From contig NZ_CP111108.1 in the NCBI RefSeq assembly GCF_026314295.1, positions 1,922,001 through 1,986,000 of the forward strand: DNA of 64,000 nucleotides. The letters run 5' to 3'. Below, in pieces: positions 42,226 to 50,709 of the stretch (within the stretch, counting starts at the first letter, position 1; each line of letters opens with the position of its first letter). The position numbers were made by a program, and so were the translations under genes. The stretch comes from Caproicibacterium sp. BJN0003. GTDB lineage: Bacteria; Bacillota; Clostridia; Oscillospirales; Acutalibacteraceae. The notes under the pieces are model-generated. The model saw only the letters and a list, made by a program, of their open reading frames with translations. It searched no databases and had not been told where the DNA came from.

Positions 42226-44121
42226 ATGCAATCAGTAACACCTGATTCTTTGTGGCAAATGCAATCGATTGTTGCCCCGCACTTTTCGCCAAACGGTCGT
42301 TATCTTGCTTACGCCGCTCAACAATATAACAAAGAAAAAAGTATAACTTCTCCCTGCGTTCGGTTACGAAATACGGAAACCGGTGCTTCTGAAGATATAA
42401 ATGCTCCCGGTATAAACTTAAGCTATTCCTGGACACCTGATAATAATCTAATGTATGTATTGCACCCAGATAAGCAAAGCACTATTTATAGGATCTGGAA
42501 TCCATGCAACTATGAAACAAAAGATATAAAAGTAAGTACATTTTGTCATGGAAATAGTTTTTGGGGAAATGACAAGCTGGTAGTTTTTACGCGAATTGAA
42601 GACCAAAATGAAAAAGATAATCCGATTATTATTGAAAATTATCCATACACATTTAATGGAAAAGGTTGGATGTATGGGCAAGAAGAACGCTTAAGTTTCA
42701 TTTCTCTAACCGATGGGACTATAACGCATATTACTCCAAAAGGATTTCGAATTGAGCAGACTGTGTGCTTTGGAAATAAGCTTCTGATTGTCGGGTATCG
42801 ATCAAACTACGTAGGTCTCTCCAAACCTGGATTATACTGTTATGAAAACCCGAATCAAATCGAAGAGTGGATTGCGCCAGGCCGTTTCTACATTAGGCAG
42901 CTCTTCTGTTTAAAAGATCAAATTTATTTTGCCGGCAGTACCGGTGAAAAATATGGACGCTATGAGTACAGTGGTTTTTATCATTTTGATTTCCCTAAAA
43001 AAAGCATAGAGTTCTTTGCAGAATACGAGGCCAGTGTCGGTGTAAACACTGTAATGGCTGACAGCTTTCCGGATCCAGGTAAAAAGATATGCGTATCAGA
43101 TGACATGCTCTACTTTATCAGTGCTATAAACAATCAAAGCGGAATTTGTCGGCTAAGTACGGATGGTACAATTACTCCATTTCTGAGCACGGCAGACTCC
43201 GTGGAATCTTTGGATGTTTCGCAAGGGCGCATTGCTTACTGTGGTACGAAAAATTTTCGCTCTGCAGAACTCTACCAAATCACCGAATCTGATGAAACTT
43301 GCCTTGCACAAGTAAAGCAGCTGTCGGAACAGTACCGCCTGTCTACCCCTGAAGAGATTACTTTTATTGACGCAGATGGTTTCAAAATTCATGGTTGGGT
43401 TCTGAAACCCGACAGTTTCCAGAAAGATAAATCGTACCCTGCGGTTCTATGTATTCATGGCGGGCCACGTTGTGCTTACGCCCCCATCTATTTACACGAA
43501 TTACAATGTATTGCAGCTCAAGGCCGCTTTGTTCTTTATTGTAACCCGCGTGGCAGCGACACCTATGGAAATGAGTTTGGGAATATCAATGGGCGCTACG
43601 GAACGGTAGACATGAAAGATCTACTGCAATTTGTAGATGAAGCAATTAAACGTTATCCTCAAATCAATCCAGATCGTTTGGGGGTTAACGGAGGGTCTTA
43701 TGGCGGTTTTATGGTTAATTGGCTAATTGGTCATAGCAATCGTTTTAAGGCAGCGGTATCACAGCGTTCCATTTCTAATTGGATTTCTCATGAAGCAATC
43801 AGTGATATTGGTATGGATTATGTGCGAGATCAGATGGGCGCAAGTCTTCTCGAGGACAATCGTGACCAGCTATGGGAATGTTCCCCGGTGCGTTTTGCCT
43901 GTAACGTTACAACACCAACCTTATTTATTCATGGTGATCAAGATATGCGCTGTTCCTTGGCTGAACCCCGGCAAATGTACTATGCTTTGTATCAGCGTCA
44001 GATTCCCACAAAGCTTCTAATTTTCAAGGGTGAAAATCATAATTTACTGCGGTCTGGGAAACCCCAAAATCGTATTCGTGCCTTAGAGGAAATTAATCAA
44101 TGGTTTGAACGGTATCTTTAA
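42226..44121 (+). CDS. S9-family serine peptidase (prolyl oligopeptidase/acylaminoacyl-peptidase type)
   Basis: A 631-residue peptidase. The first two thirds are beta-propeller-like (repeated strands such as WTPDNNLMYVLHPD, GNKLLIVGYRSNY). The C-terminal alpha/beta-hydrolase domain has Ser491 in NGGSYGGFMVNW, Asp571 in HGDQDMRCSLAEP and His605 in KGENHNLLRSG. No signal peptide, so it acts on peptides inside the cell. It lies between the carrier and the cysteine desulfidase genes, fitting intracellular digestion of imported short peptides. ATG 42226 is favoured; the upstream in-frame start at 42187 adds 13 atypical residues. Confidence 0.9.
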   Translation: MQSVTPDSLWQMQSIVAPHFSPNGRYLAYAAQQYNKEKSITSPCVRLRNTETGASEDINAPGINLSYSWTPDNNLMYVLHPDKQSTIYRIWNPCNYETKDIKVSTFCHGNSFWGNDKLVVFTRIEDQNEKDNPIIIENYPYTFNGKGWMYGQEERLSFISLTDGTITHITPKGFRIEQTVCFGNKLLIVGYRSNYVGLSKPGLYCYENPNQIEEWIAPGRFYIRQLFCLKDQIYFAGSTGEKYGRYEYSGFYHFDFPKKSIEFFAEYEASVGVNTVMADSFPDPGKKICVSDDMLYFISAINNQSGICRLSTDGTITPFLSTADSVESLDVSQGRIAYCGTKNFRSAELYQITESDETCLAQVKQLSEQYRLSTPEEITFIDADGFKIHGWVLKPDSFQKDKSYPAVLCIHGGPRCAYAPIYLHELQCIAAQGRFVLYCNPRGSDTYGNEFGNINGRYGTVDMKDLLQFVDEAIKRYPQINPDRLGVNGGSYGGFMVNWLIGHSNRFKAAVSQRSISNWISHEAISDIGMDYVRDQMGASLLEDNRDQLWECSPVRFACNVTTPTLFIHGDQDMRCSLAEPRQMYYALYQRQIPTKLLIFKGENHNLLRSGKPQNRIRALEEINQWFERYL

Positions 44122-44159
44122 AGAACCGAATTGAACAATTTGTAAAGGAGCAAGGCTTT

Positions 44160-44414
44160 TTGTATAAATTTATCCCTCACGGTGTCTGCTCTCATGAGAT
44201 CACCTATGATATAGTGGACGGCGTCGTCCGTAATATTCATTTTATAGGCGGATGTGATGGAAATGCAAAGGGTATTTCTGCATTGGCTGAAGGACGTACC
44301 CCGGAAGAACTAATTGATCTTTTGCAAGATATTAAATGTAAATCGAAAGACACCTCTTGTCCTGCTCAATTAGCGAAAGCACTGGAGGAAACCTTGGAGC
44401 AAAAGAAAGAATAA
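44160..44414 (+). CDS. TSCPD-domain protein
   Basis: An 84-residue protein matching the short TIGR03905 TSCPD group: FIPHGVCSHEITYDIVDGVV, NIHFIGGCDGNAKGISAL and KSKDTSCPAQLAKALEE. Four cysteines are conserved in the family, and the TSCP motif is seen near the end. The function is unknown; related domains occur in ribonucleotide reductases. TTG start with AAGGAG about 10 bases before. It lies 38 bases after the peptidase and 24 bases before the desulfidase gene. Confidence 0.88.
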   Translation: MYKFIPHGVCSHEITYDIVDGVVRNIHFIGGCDGNAKGISALAEGRTPEELIDLLQDIKCKSKDTSCPAQLAKALEETLEQKKE

Positions 44415-44438
44415 AACGAAAGGACCCTATGAACCTAT

Positions 44439-45713
44439 ATGGAGCAAAATTCACCTACTTATAAAAAATATATCCAAATTTTAAAAGAAGAACTCATCCC
44501 CGCAATGGGTTGTACTGAACCAATTTCCATAGCCTATGGAGCTTCTTATGTCAGAGATTTACTGGAAGATCAACCAGACCGATTGGAGATTGAAGTAAGC
44601 GGCAATCTAATCAAGAATGCCAAAAGCGTAGTGGTGCCAAATACCAATGGAATGTGCGGTATTGCTGCAGCAGCCGTTGCCGGTGTAATTGCTGGTGTAA
44701 CAGAAAAGAAGCTCGAAGTCATTAGTCACGTTTCTAAAGAGCAAAAAAAGCAAATTAAAGAATATTTGCAAACGAAAACGGTCCATGTATCACTCAAAAA
44801 TACCCCATTGACTTTTGACTATCAGATTACCGCATGGAAAGGTAACCATTCAGCAGTGGTTCGTATTGCCAATTTTCATACAAATGTTGTATACGCAGCT
44901 CATGATAAAAAAGTCTTTATTGATCGGCCAATAAAAAATAATGCTAAATCAGGACTGACGGATCGAAGTATCCTGAATGTTCGGGACATTCTGGACTTTG
45001 CTAACACCGCGGATTTATCTGATCTAGCTGATTGCTTAGATCAGCAGATCGAATACAATTCTGCAATTTCTGCAGAGGGCTTGTCCGGCAATTACGGTAC
45101 TGGAATCGGAAAACTTTTGCTTTCACGAAATGATGATTCGCTTGATATTCGTGCTCGAGCTGCAGCAGCTGCTGGAAGCGATGCACGTATGAATGGGTGT
45201 GAAATGCCAGTTGTAATTGTTTCCGGCAGCGGAAACCAAGGGATTACTGCCTCAGTTCCTGTCATTCAATATGCACTCGCACAATCAGCAAGTAAAGAAC
45301 AGCTTTTGCGAGCCCTGGCTGTAGCTGACCTTATCACCATCCACCAGAAAACAAGTATCGGCCGACTATCAGCATTTTGCGGAGCTGTCAGTGCTGGAGC
45401 CGGTACTGCCGCAGGAATTTGTTATCTGAATGGAGGAGATTATGCTTTGATATCTGATACCATTATAAATACCTTAGCTGTATCTTCCGGAATGGTATGT
45501 GATGGTGCAAAATCGTCTTGTGCAGCAAAAATCGCATTAGCGGTTGAAGCAGGATTAACCGGATATCAGATGGCATTAAATCATCGCCGTTTTCCAGCAG
45601 GAGATGGCATGGTCGCTTCTGATTTGGAAACAACAATCCAAAATATCGGCGATCTCGCTCATGATGGTATGAAAGAAACTGATCGAGAAATTCTTCATAT
45701 TATGACACACTAA
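44439..45713 (+). CDS. L-cysteine desulfidase-family protein (CyuA/YhaM, UPF0597)
   Basis: A 424-residue relative of serine dehydratase alpha subunits. Cys25 in PAMGCTEPISIAYG and the Cys pair in SSGMVCDGAKSSCAAKIAL are the expected Fe-S ligands; SGSGNQGITASVPVI is also typical. CyuA-type enzymes split L-cysteine into pyruvate, ammonia and sulfide in anaerobes. AAAGGA lies upstream of the ATG. It ends the carrier-peptidase-TSCPD operon, and a hairpin follows at 45719, before the MATE gene. Confidence 0.88.
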   Translation: MEQNSPTYKKYIQILKEELIPAMGCTEPISIAYGASYVRDLLEDQPDRLEIEVSGNLIKNAKSVVVPNTNGMCGIAAAAVAGVIAGVTEKKLEVISHVSKEQKKQIKEYLQTKTVHVSLKNTPLTFDYQITAWKGNHSAVVRIANFHTNVVYAAHDKKVFIDRPIKNNAKSGLTDRSILNVRDILDFANTADLSDLADCLDQQIEYNSAISAEGLSGNYGTGIGKLLLSRNDDSLDIRARAAAAAGSDARMNGCEMPVVIVSGSGNQGITASVPVIQYALAQSASKEQLLRALAVADLITIHQKTSIGRLSAFCGAVSAGAGTAAGICYLNGGDYALISDTIINTLAVSSGMVCDGAKSSCAAKIALAVEAGLTGYQMALNHRRFPAGDGMVASDLETTIQNIGDLAHDGMKETDREILHIMTH

Positions 45714-45718
45714 AAAAT

Positions 45719-45763
45719 AAAGTTCCCGACATCCTTGTCAAAAGCATGATGCCGGGACTTTTA
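45719..45763 (+). terminator. Terminator between the desulfidase and MATE genes
   Basis: AAGTTCCCGACATC pairs with GATGCCGGGACTT (two mismatches), followed by TTATT. The MATE start lies only about 37 bases on, so read-through is possible. Confidence 0.65.
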
Positions 45764-45799
45764 TTATTTATTTTAACTGTCGGAGAGGGAATTATACCA

Positions 45800-47230
45800 A
45801 TGAAGCAGCGTTCAAATTTTATAATTGATTTAAGTCAAGGCCCTATTTTGAGCCAGCTTGTTTATTTTTCATTCCCGCTTCTTTTGGGTAATCTGTTTCA
45901 GCAACTTTATAATTCTATGGATTTTTTGATTGTCGGCCGAGTATGTGGAAGCACAGCACAGGCCGCAGTCAGTGCATCTACTTCCATCGTGAATTTGCTG
46001 ATCAGTTTTACTCAAGGTTTTGCCGTTGGTGCTAGTATCGTAATTTCGCTTCATTTTGGAGCAAAATTATACGACCAAATGCGTCGCAGTATCCACACCG
46101 CAGTCGTTTTGGGAATAGGATTGGGTATAATTTCAACAACCATGGGCTTCGTATTTAGTCATCCTATTTTAACAATGATACAAACGCCGCCTGAAGCTTT
46201 GGAAGAAGCAACTGAATATTTTCAGATCATTTCCATAGGATTGTTCTTTATGGTTATGTATAACATGGGCAGTGGGATTTTCCGCTCCCTTGGTGACAAC
46301 CGTCACCCTTTATACAGTTTAATTTTATCAGTAATTCTAAATACTGTTCTGGATTTAGTTTTTGTTGCAGGGTTTCATATGGGAGTTCGAGGCGCCGCCG
46401 TTGCAACGGTTATTGCACAGGGTGCAAGCGTAACCGGAGAATTTTGGGTGCTTTTCCACACCGACGAATCTTACCGCTTAAATTGGAATGAATTAAAAGT
46501 GGATAAAAAGCAACTTCGTGCAATCTTAAAGAACGCATTTCCAAGCGCTTTTCAAAACTGCATTATATCCTTATCAAACGTCGTTGTCCAGGCTAATATA
46601 AATCAATTTGGAGAACTGGCTATGGCGGGTTTTGGCTCGTATTCAAAGCTTGCTAGTTTTGCAGTGTTACCCGCTACTAGTATGTCTCTTTCACTAACAA
46701 CGTTTGTTAGCCAGAACCGTGGGGCAAAACAATATGATCGCACCAAAAAAGGAGTGCATTATGGGCTAATACTGATTAGTGCAATTACCATGGGAATCGG
46801 CTTAGGAATGGTCGTATTTGGACGGCCTCTGGTTGGTTTGTTCAATCCTGATTCAGCCGTAATTGAGTATGGAATTATGATGTGCCAACGTGCAGGACCA
46901 TTCCTGATTCTTTTGGGACTTTCTCATGCGTTGACTGGTGCTTTGCGTGGTGCTGGTTATGCAAAAATCCCTCTGTTTGTGCTCGCAATCAGTTGGTGCC
47001 TAATAAGGGTGATCTGGATCCTCGGATTGGGCCTTATTTGGAATGATATTCGAGTTGTTTATTGGGCGTATCCAGTCACCTGGTTATGCAGTACCGTCAT
47101 TTTATTTATCTTTTACCACAAAATATATGGAGAAATGAAGTCAGATGAGAGCAGCACGGACAGTGAAGTGCCTTCGGGCAATATGCGCCATATCAAACAT
47201 TTCATATCCTCGTTACAGCACCGCTCTTAA
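45800..47230 (+). CDS. MATE-family efflux transporter
   Basis: A 476-residue, 12-helix MATE protein: FPLLLGNLFQQLYNSMDFLIVGR in helix 1-2, GSGIFRSLGDNRHPLYSLIL in the middle, then the matching half FVSQNRGAKQYDR and GALRGAGYAKIPLF. MATE pumps expel drugs or metabolites using sodium or protons. ATG at 45800 is chosen over the upstream in-frame ATG at 45746, which lies inside the terminator; GAGAGGG precedes. The C-terminal tail is hydrophilic (SDESSTDSEVPSG). Confidence 0.9.
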   Translation: MKQRSNFIIDLSQGPILSQLVYFSFPLLLGNLFQQLYNSMDFLIVGRVCGSTAQAAVSASTSIVNLLISFTQGFAVGASIVISLHFGAKLYDQMRRSIHTAVVLGIGLGIISTTMGFVFSHPILTMIQTPPEALEEATEYFQIISIGLFFMVMYNMGSGIFRSLGDNRHPLYSLILSVILNTVLDLVFVAGFHMGVRGAAVATVIAQGASVTGEFWVLFHTDESYRLNWNELKVDKKQLRAILKNAFPSAFQNCIISLSNVVVQANINQFGELAMAGFGSYSKLASFAVLPATSMSLSLTTFVSQNRGAKQYDRTKKGVHYGLILISAITMGIGLGMVVFGRPLVGLFNPDSAVIEYGIMMCQRAGPFLILLGLSHALTGALRGAGYAKIPLFVLAISWCLIRVIWILGLGLIWNDIRVVYWAYPVTWLCSTVILFIFYHKIYGEMKSDESSTDSEVPSGNMRHIKHFISSLQHRS

Positions 47231-47547
47231 AGAAAACAGTATCTCACTAAATCCCCCCCGAAATAACCTCACCTACTAAGACATAAAATAAAAAGATTTC
47301 GGTACATCAGACGAAAAAGCGTCCATAGAATCGTGATTTTGTTAGCCCTATTTTATGGCACTTTTGCTGTTTTCCCTTTGATATAAAAGCTTTTTTATTC
47401 TCCTTAATAATCATCAAAGCACTTATTTGTAAACATCAGCTCTCTTCGCCATACTTTTTACAAATGAACTCAGAGTAAAAATTAAAATGATACTAAAAAT
47501 CCGTATTTATCAATCTAATTAGATAGACCTTACTATTAAAAAATTAA

Positions 47548-47575
47548 GCGGACACTTCTTTAGTGCCCGCCATTT
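47548..47575. terminator. Terminator between MATE and MerR genes
   Basis: GCGGACACT pairs with AGTGCCCGC (one mismatch), 5-base loop, with T-runs on both strands, between convergent genes. The remainder of 47231-47610 shows no gene. Confidence 0.65.
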
Positions 47576-47610
47576 TTATATCTGTTACTAGACTGAATTT
47601 TTGAATTTAC

Positions 47611-48429
47611 TTATTTACTGTCGCCACCTGATTTTGATATTTTTTTAATCGGAAAAAGAATTCCAGTTTCCAATTCTTCTGGTGATTTCACACTGTTTTC
47701 GTCTTTTAGATATCGTTCAATCGCAGGCCCACAGATTTTATATTCGGGATGATCAGTAACCCACGAGCACAAAGCGCTGTAAGCATAGTGGATTTCTTCA
47801 TATGGCCCGACATATGTTGTAGCAGCGCAGAGTTGCGCCGGGATTTCACAGATATCAGGGCCCTCCCCTGCAACTTCAACCTGAGCTTCCACATCCATGT
47901 TTTCATAAGAAAATTCTTCTCCATGATAAAGTAACTGGGTTACGCCGACACGTTTTAGCCCGCGCTTTTGCATTTCCTGTTTCAACTCCTGAAACAGCCC
48001 ATGAACTTCACCAATATTAATTTTCCTTCGAATACCAAAAACCCGCTGCGGCGAAGTCTCCATGATAATAACATCACATTTTTCCTGCATAAATTCCGAT
48101 TCCTCCATTTTCATCAGATCATCTTCCATATGGCGGAGTGTTTTTCTCATATCATTCAGTTCTTCATAAGCTTTTAACACACGGCAGTGTATCTTCTGCG
48201 CTAAAGCTTCCCGCGAAAGTGGAAGCATATCCCGAATTTCGGAGAGAGAGAACCCATACTGCTTTAGGCTTTCAATCTTAAGTAAAGTTTTTAGCTGCTG
48301 TGCATCATAGTAACGGTATCCGTTTTCTTTGCCCATGTGAACAGGACAAAGCAGACCCATATTGTCGTAATAGCGCAGCATGCGAGAAGAAACATGAGAC
48401 AGTTTTGAAAATTCGCCAATTGTAAGCAT
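47611..48429 (-). CDS. MerR-family regulator with GyrI-like effector domain (BmrR type)
   Basis: A 272-residue regulator. Residues 1-70 are the MerR head (IGEFSKLSHVSSRMLRYYDN, NGYRYYDAQQLKTLLKIESL), followed by a coiled coil and a GyrI-like multidrug-binding domain (residues about 120-265: VIIMETSPQRVFGIRRKI, AATTYVGPYEEIHYAYSALC). BmrR-like proteins activate drug pumps. It converges with the MATE gene. Its own promoter has the 19-base spacer typical of MerR control, so autoregulation is very likely. Confidence 0.92.
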   Translation of the reverse strand: MLTIGEFSKLSHVSSRMLRYYDNMGLLCPVHMGKENGYRYYDAQQLKTLLKIESLKQYGFSLSEIRDMLPLSREALAQKIHCRVLKAYEELNDMRKTLRHMEDDLMKMEESEFMQEKCDVIIMETSPQRVFGIRRKINIGEVHGLFQELKQEMQKRGLKRVGVTQLLYHGEEFSYENMDVEAQVEVAGEGPDICEIPAQLCAATTYVGPYEEIHYAYSALCSWVTDHPEYKICGPAIERYLKDENSVKSPEELETGILFPIKKISKSGGDSK

Positions 48430-48469
48430 TTCGATCTCCTATAATTTTGTGAACCGGTTCATTGCTTAC

Positions 48470-48500
48470 AGCATACACCTTAACACTGTGATAAGGTCAA
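48470..48500 (-). promoter_or_regulatory. MerR-type promoter with 19-base spacer and dyad
   Basis: On the minus strand TTGACC (48500-48495) and TATGCT (48475-48470) are separated by exactly 19 bases. The spacer holds the dyad ACCTTA/TAAGGT (48477-48482 and 48492-48497). An over-long spacer with a central dyad is the hallmark of promoters untwisted by MerR-family activators. Confidence 0.85.
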
Positions 48501-48813
48501 CAAGTTTTTTAATTTTTTTATTTTTCCCTTTTTTTGCGCCGTCAGCATGGAATGAAAACTCGTTCGCTACCGCTTATCTTGTTTATACTTATACGGCTTC
48601 AAAAACATAGGAATATTCAAGTATTATACTTATCTTATTGTACCCAATCATGCACTTACCATAAAATGTTCAATGATTTTTTTGAAAGAGGCACCAATCA
48701 GAAAAAGCAGAAAAGCATAGCACTTCCCTCAGAGCAATCGTTGAATTCTAACTACAGAGTCTGTTCTTATCAAAGTATATGCCAACCACCAAAAGTTTCG
48801 TTTCGATAAACAA
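48501..48813. other. Intergenic stretch, no gene supported
   Basis: About 310 bases. A plus-strand frame of 91 codons runs through it but has no ribosome site, no recognisable family and a skewed composition, so it is not called. No repeat or hairpin stands out. Confidence 0.4.
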
Positions 48814-49260
48814 TTATTCATCACGATATTTCCGAGCATTCACACAACGTTTAACCCAATAAACCACACAAGTTATGATCATACAAATAGCCGTTACGAT
48901 ATGTCCTAGTGAATCGGAAAAGGTGCCATTTTTTAAAAGATATTCTTTTCCTATAAAAATTGAAAAGAGTGTTGATCCCAATATAAATAGACCTGCCAGT
49001 CCATAGATACTCAAAATAGTTTTTCCGATTGACGAATTTACATTTTCGTAGGCATCCTTTGTTATTAGCAGAATAAAGCAAACAGTGATCGGAATCCAAA
49101 TTGAAATTAAAAACAGTGAAAATGAGTTGATCGAAACTCCGCACACATCTGTGAGAAGGTATGCAGCACAAGTGGTAATAATCGCAGTCAAAAACCCAAC
49201 TTGAAATGCCTTTCCTCTATCGAGTATCTGTTTTTCGTCAAACTGACATTTGTTTCTCAT
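48814..49260 (-). CDS. Four-helix membrane protein paired with an XRE regulator
   Basis: A 148-residue protein with four hydrophobic segments (FLTAIITTCAAYLL, FSLFLISIWIPITVCFILLIT, TILSIYGLAGLFILGSTLFSIF, HIVTAICMIITCVVYWV). It resembles the small DUF6442/DUF3796-type membrane proteins commonly encoded right after a short XRE regulator. The start directly follows the regulator stop, with GGGGAGG inside the regulator end, so the two are coupled. Function unknown. Confidence 0.65.
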   Translation of the reverse strand: MRNKCQFDEKQILDRGKAFQVGFLTAIITTCAAYLLTDVCGVSINSFSLFLISIWIPITVCFILLITKDAYENVNSSIGKTILSIYGLAGLFILGSTLFSIFIGKEYLLKNGTFSDSLGHIVTAICMIITCVVYWVKRCVNARKYRDE

Positions 49261-49461
49261 CTAATTTTCCTCCCCAAAAAGCCCATCAAGCGATTCATCT
49301 AACACTTTGCAGATTGCGCGGCAGAGTTTAATTGTTGGATTATAGGTACCCTGCTCTATTGCATTCATAGTTTGCCTTGATATCCCTACAGCAGCAGCTA
49401 ATTCGGTTTGCGTCATATCTTTTTTCGCACGTGCAACTTTTATCGATATATTCCTCGCCAT
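49261..49461 (-). CDS. Short XRE-family regulator
   Basis: A 66-residue protein that is one HTH_3 domain: RAKKDMTQTELAAAVGISRQTMNAIEQGTYNPTIKLCRAI, ending LDGLFGEEN. Such YozG/HipB-like mini-regulators usually sit in front of a small membrane protein gene, as here. It probably represses its own two-gene operon. GTGAG precedes the ATG. Confidence 0.9.
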   Translation of the reverse strand: MARNISIKVARAKKDMTQTELAAAVGISRQTMNAIEQGTYNPTIKLCRAICKVLDESLDGLFGEEN

Positions 49462-49681
49462 ATGCTCACCTCATTTCACATGATATAATATAGGTTACTT
49501 ATTGTCAATTATATGTGACATATTTTAATGTAATTTACTGAAATATAAGAATTACTTTGTAAAATTGAAAACTGATATTGAGCAAAATTGCATGGATAAA
49601 AATTTAAAAGAAATCGTTTCACAGTTACTACTTAATTTGAATCGACGATTCATTCATAGCTCAACGTACCCTCATCAATAA

Positions 49682-49724
49682 AAGAAGCAACATGAAAGGT
49701 TTCAAAACCTGCATGTTGCTTCTT
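49682..49724 (-). terminator. Terminator after C26 copy 2
   Basis: Perfect 13-base stem AAGAAGCAACATG with CATGTTGCTTCTT, with inner AGGTTT/AAACCT pairing, 25 bases beyond the C26 stop. Confidence 0.85.
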
Positions 49725-49749
49725 GAATAACTTATCGCAAATTATAAAT

Positions 49750-50484
49750 TTATGTATTAGAGACTTTTCGCTCTTTTTTGCTTTCACTACGAACAAGCTC
49801 AATAAAATAGGCAAAGTATGGACTCATATTGGGCGTACGGTCATCCCAATAAGGGCCGGTCAAACGTTCCGGATGAAATTGAGTTCCTAAAATAAGTCCA
49901 GATTCATGTTCATATGCTTCGATAATTCCTTCTGAGGAAAAAGCAGTCGCTTTTAATCCGCGGCCAAGTTTTCTCACCGCTTGATGATGAGTACTGTTCA
50001 CATTAAATTCTGTCCCGAACAGTTTTGCAAGTATGGACCCCTCACAGGCATGAACAGGGTGTCGTAATTGAGGATCAAAATGGCAAAGTCCCTTTTGAGC
50101 CACTAAATCCTGATACAAATCGCCGCCAAGCAATACATTAATTATCTGAAAGCCCCGACAAATCGCCATAATTGGTTTTTTTCTTTTTAAAAATGACGCA
50201 GCTAGCTTCATCTCAAAAGAATCACGCAACGCGTTGACTTTTACTGTTTCATTCAAAACATCCTCACCATAGAACATCGGAGATAAATCATCCCCTCCAA
50301 TTAACAAAAGAGCATCACAAAAATCCGCCATCTCCTCTGGGCAGTTTTCGCTGCAAAGTAACGGAAGTCCACCCGCTTCAGCAATTGCATCGGGATAACT
50401 TTTCGGACTGGCAATCCAACGCAATGGGCTACCTTCCCGATAAATACCATCTGTCGAAACACAAATTGAAGGATATGAGTTCAT
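49750..50484 (-). CDS. Peptidase C26 / gamma-glutamyl hydrolase-like amidotransferase, copy 2
   Basis: A 244-residue paralogue of 38061-38795 with the same catalytic residues (Cys109 in AICRGFQIINV, His204 and Glu206 in TQFHPERLTG). About 35 of 244 positions differ by eye, with differences clustered at the C-terminal end and around residues 60-76. The ATG context TTCATAATGATTACC is shared with copy 1. The conserved upstream block lies about 20 bases before the start here, but about 325 bases before it in copy 1. Confidence 0.9.
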   Translation of the reverse strand: MNSYPSICVSTDGIYREGSPLRWIASPKSYPDAIAEAGGLPLLCSENCPEEMADFCDALLLIGGDDLSPMFYGEDVLNETVKVNALRDSFEMKLAASFLKRKKPIMAICRGFQIINVLLGGDLYQDLVAQKGLCHFDPQLRHPVHACEGSILAKLFGTEFNVNSTHHQAVRKLGRGLKATAFSSEGIIEAYEHESGLILGTQFHPERLTGPYWDDRTPNMSPYFAYFIELVRSESKKERKVSNT

Positions 50485-50504
50485 AATGATTACCTCTTTT
50501 TACA

Positions 50505-50605
50505 TATTTCAATATAAAAACTAATATTCAATAACATTGGTATGATTATTTTGTAACAGTAATTAGCGTGTACTTGCAGTCATAAATAATATTTAGTTGG
50601 TCATA
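50505..50605. repeat. Upstream block shared by the two C26 genes
   Basis: About 100 bases aligning with 39121-39230, including AATAACATTGG, GTG.ACTTGCAG and AATATTTA words in the same order. It lies upstream of the C26 gene in both places and so is a likely regulatory region. Confidence 0.55.
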
Positions 50606-50637
50606 AAATAAATTCTTAAGCACAAAACCAATAAAAA

Positions 50638-50668
50638 GCACGGAAATGGAGATAATTCCATAACCGTG
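50638..50668. terminator. Terminator-like hairpin
   Basis: GCACGG with CCGTGC, inner ATGGA with TCCAT, followed by CTTTTG. It terminates the 50710-51468 minus transcript or reads in both senses. Confidence 0.6.
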
Positions 50669-50709
50669 CCTTTTGTTATTTTCCGCCTATCAATGCAGTA
50701 CTCAACTTA

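Noticed and set aside
48534-48809. 91-codon plus-strand frame between the MerR and membrane protein genes
   Set aside because: No ribosome site, no recognisable fold, and composition like translated non-coding DNA.
49641-49665. Possible third copy of the 3256/22946 cassette
   Set aside because: Only about 25 bases (GATTCATTCATAGCTC and neighbours) resemble the cassette start; hairpins and promoter are absent.
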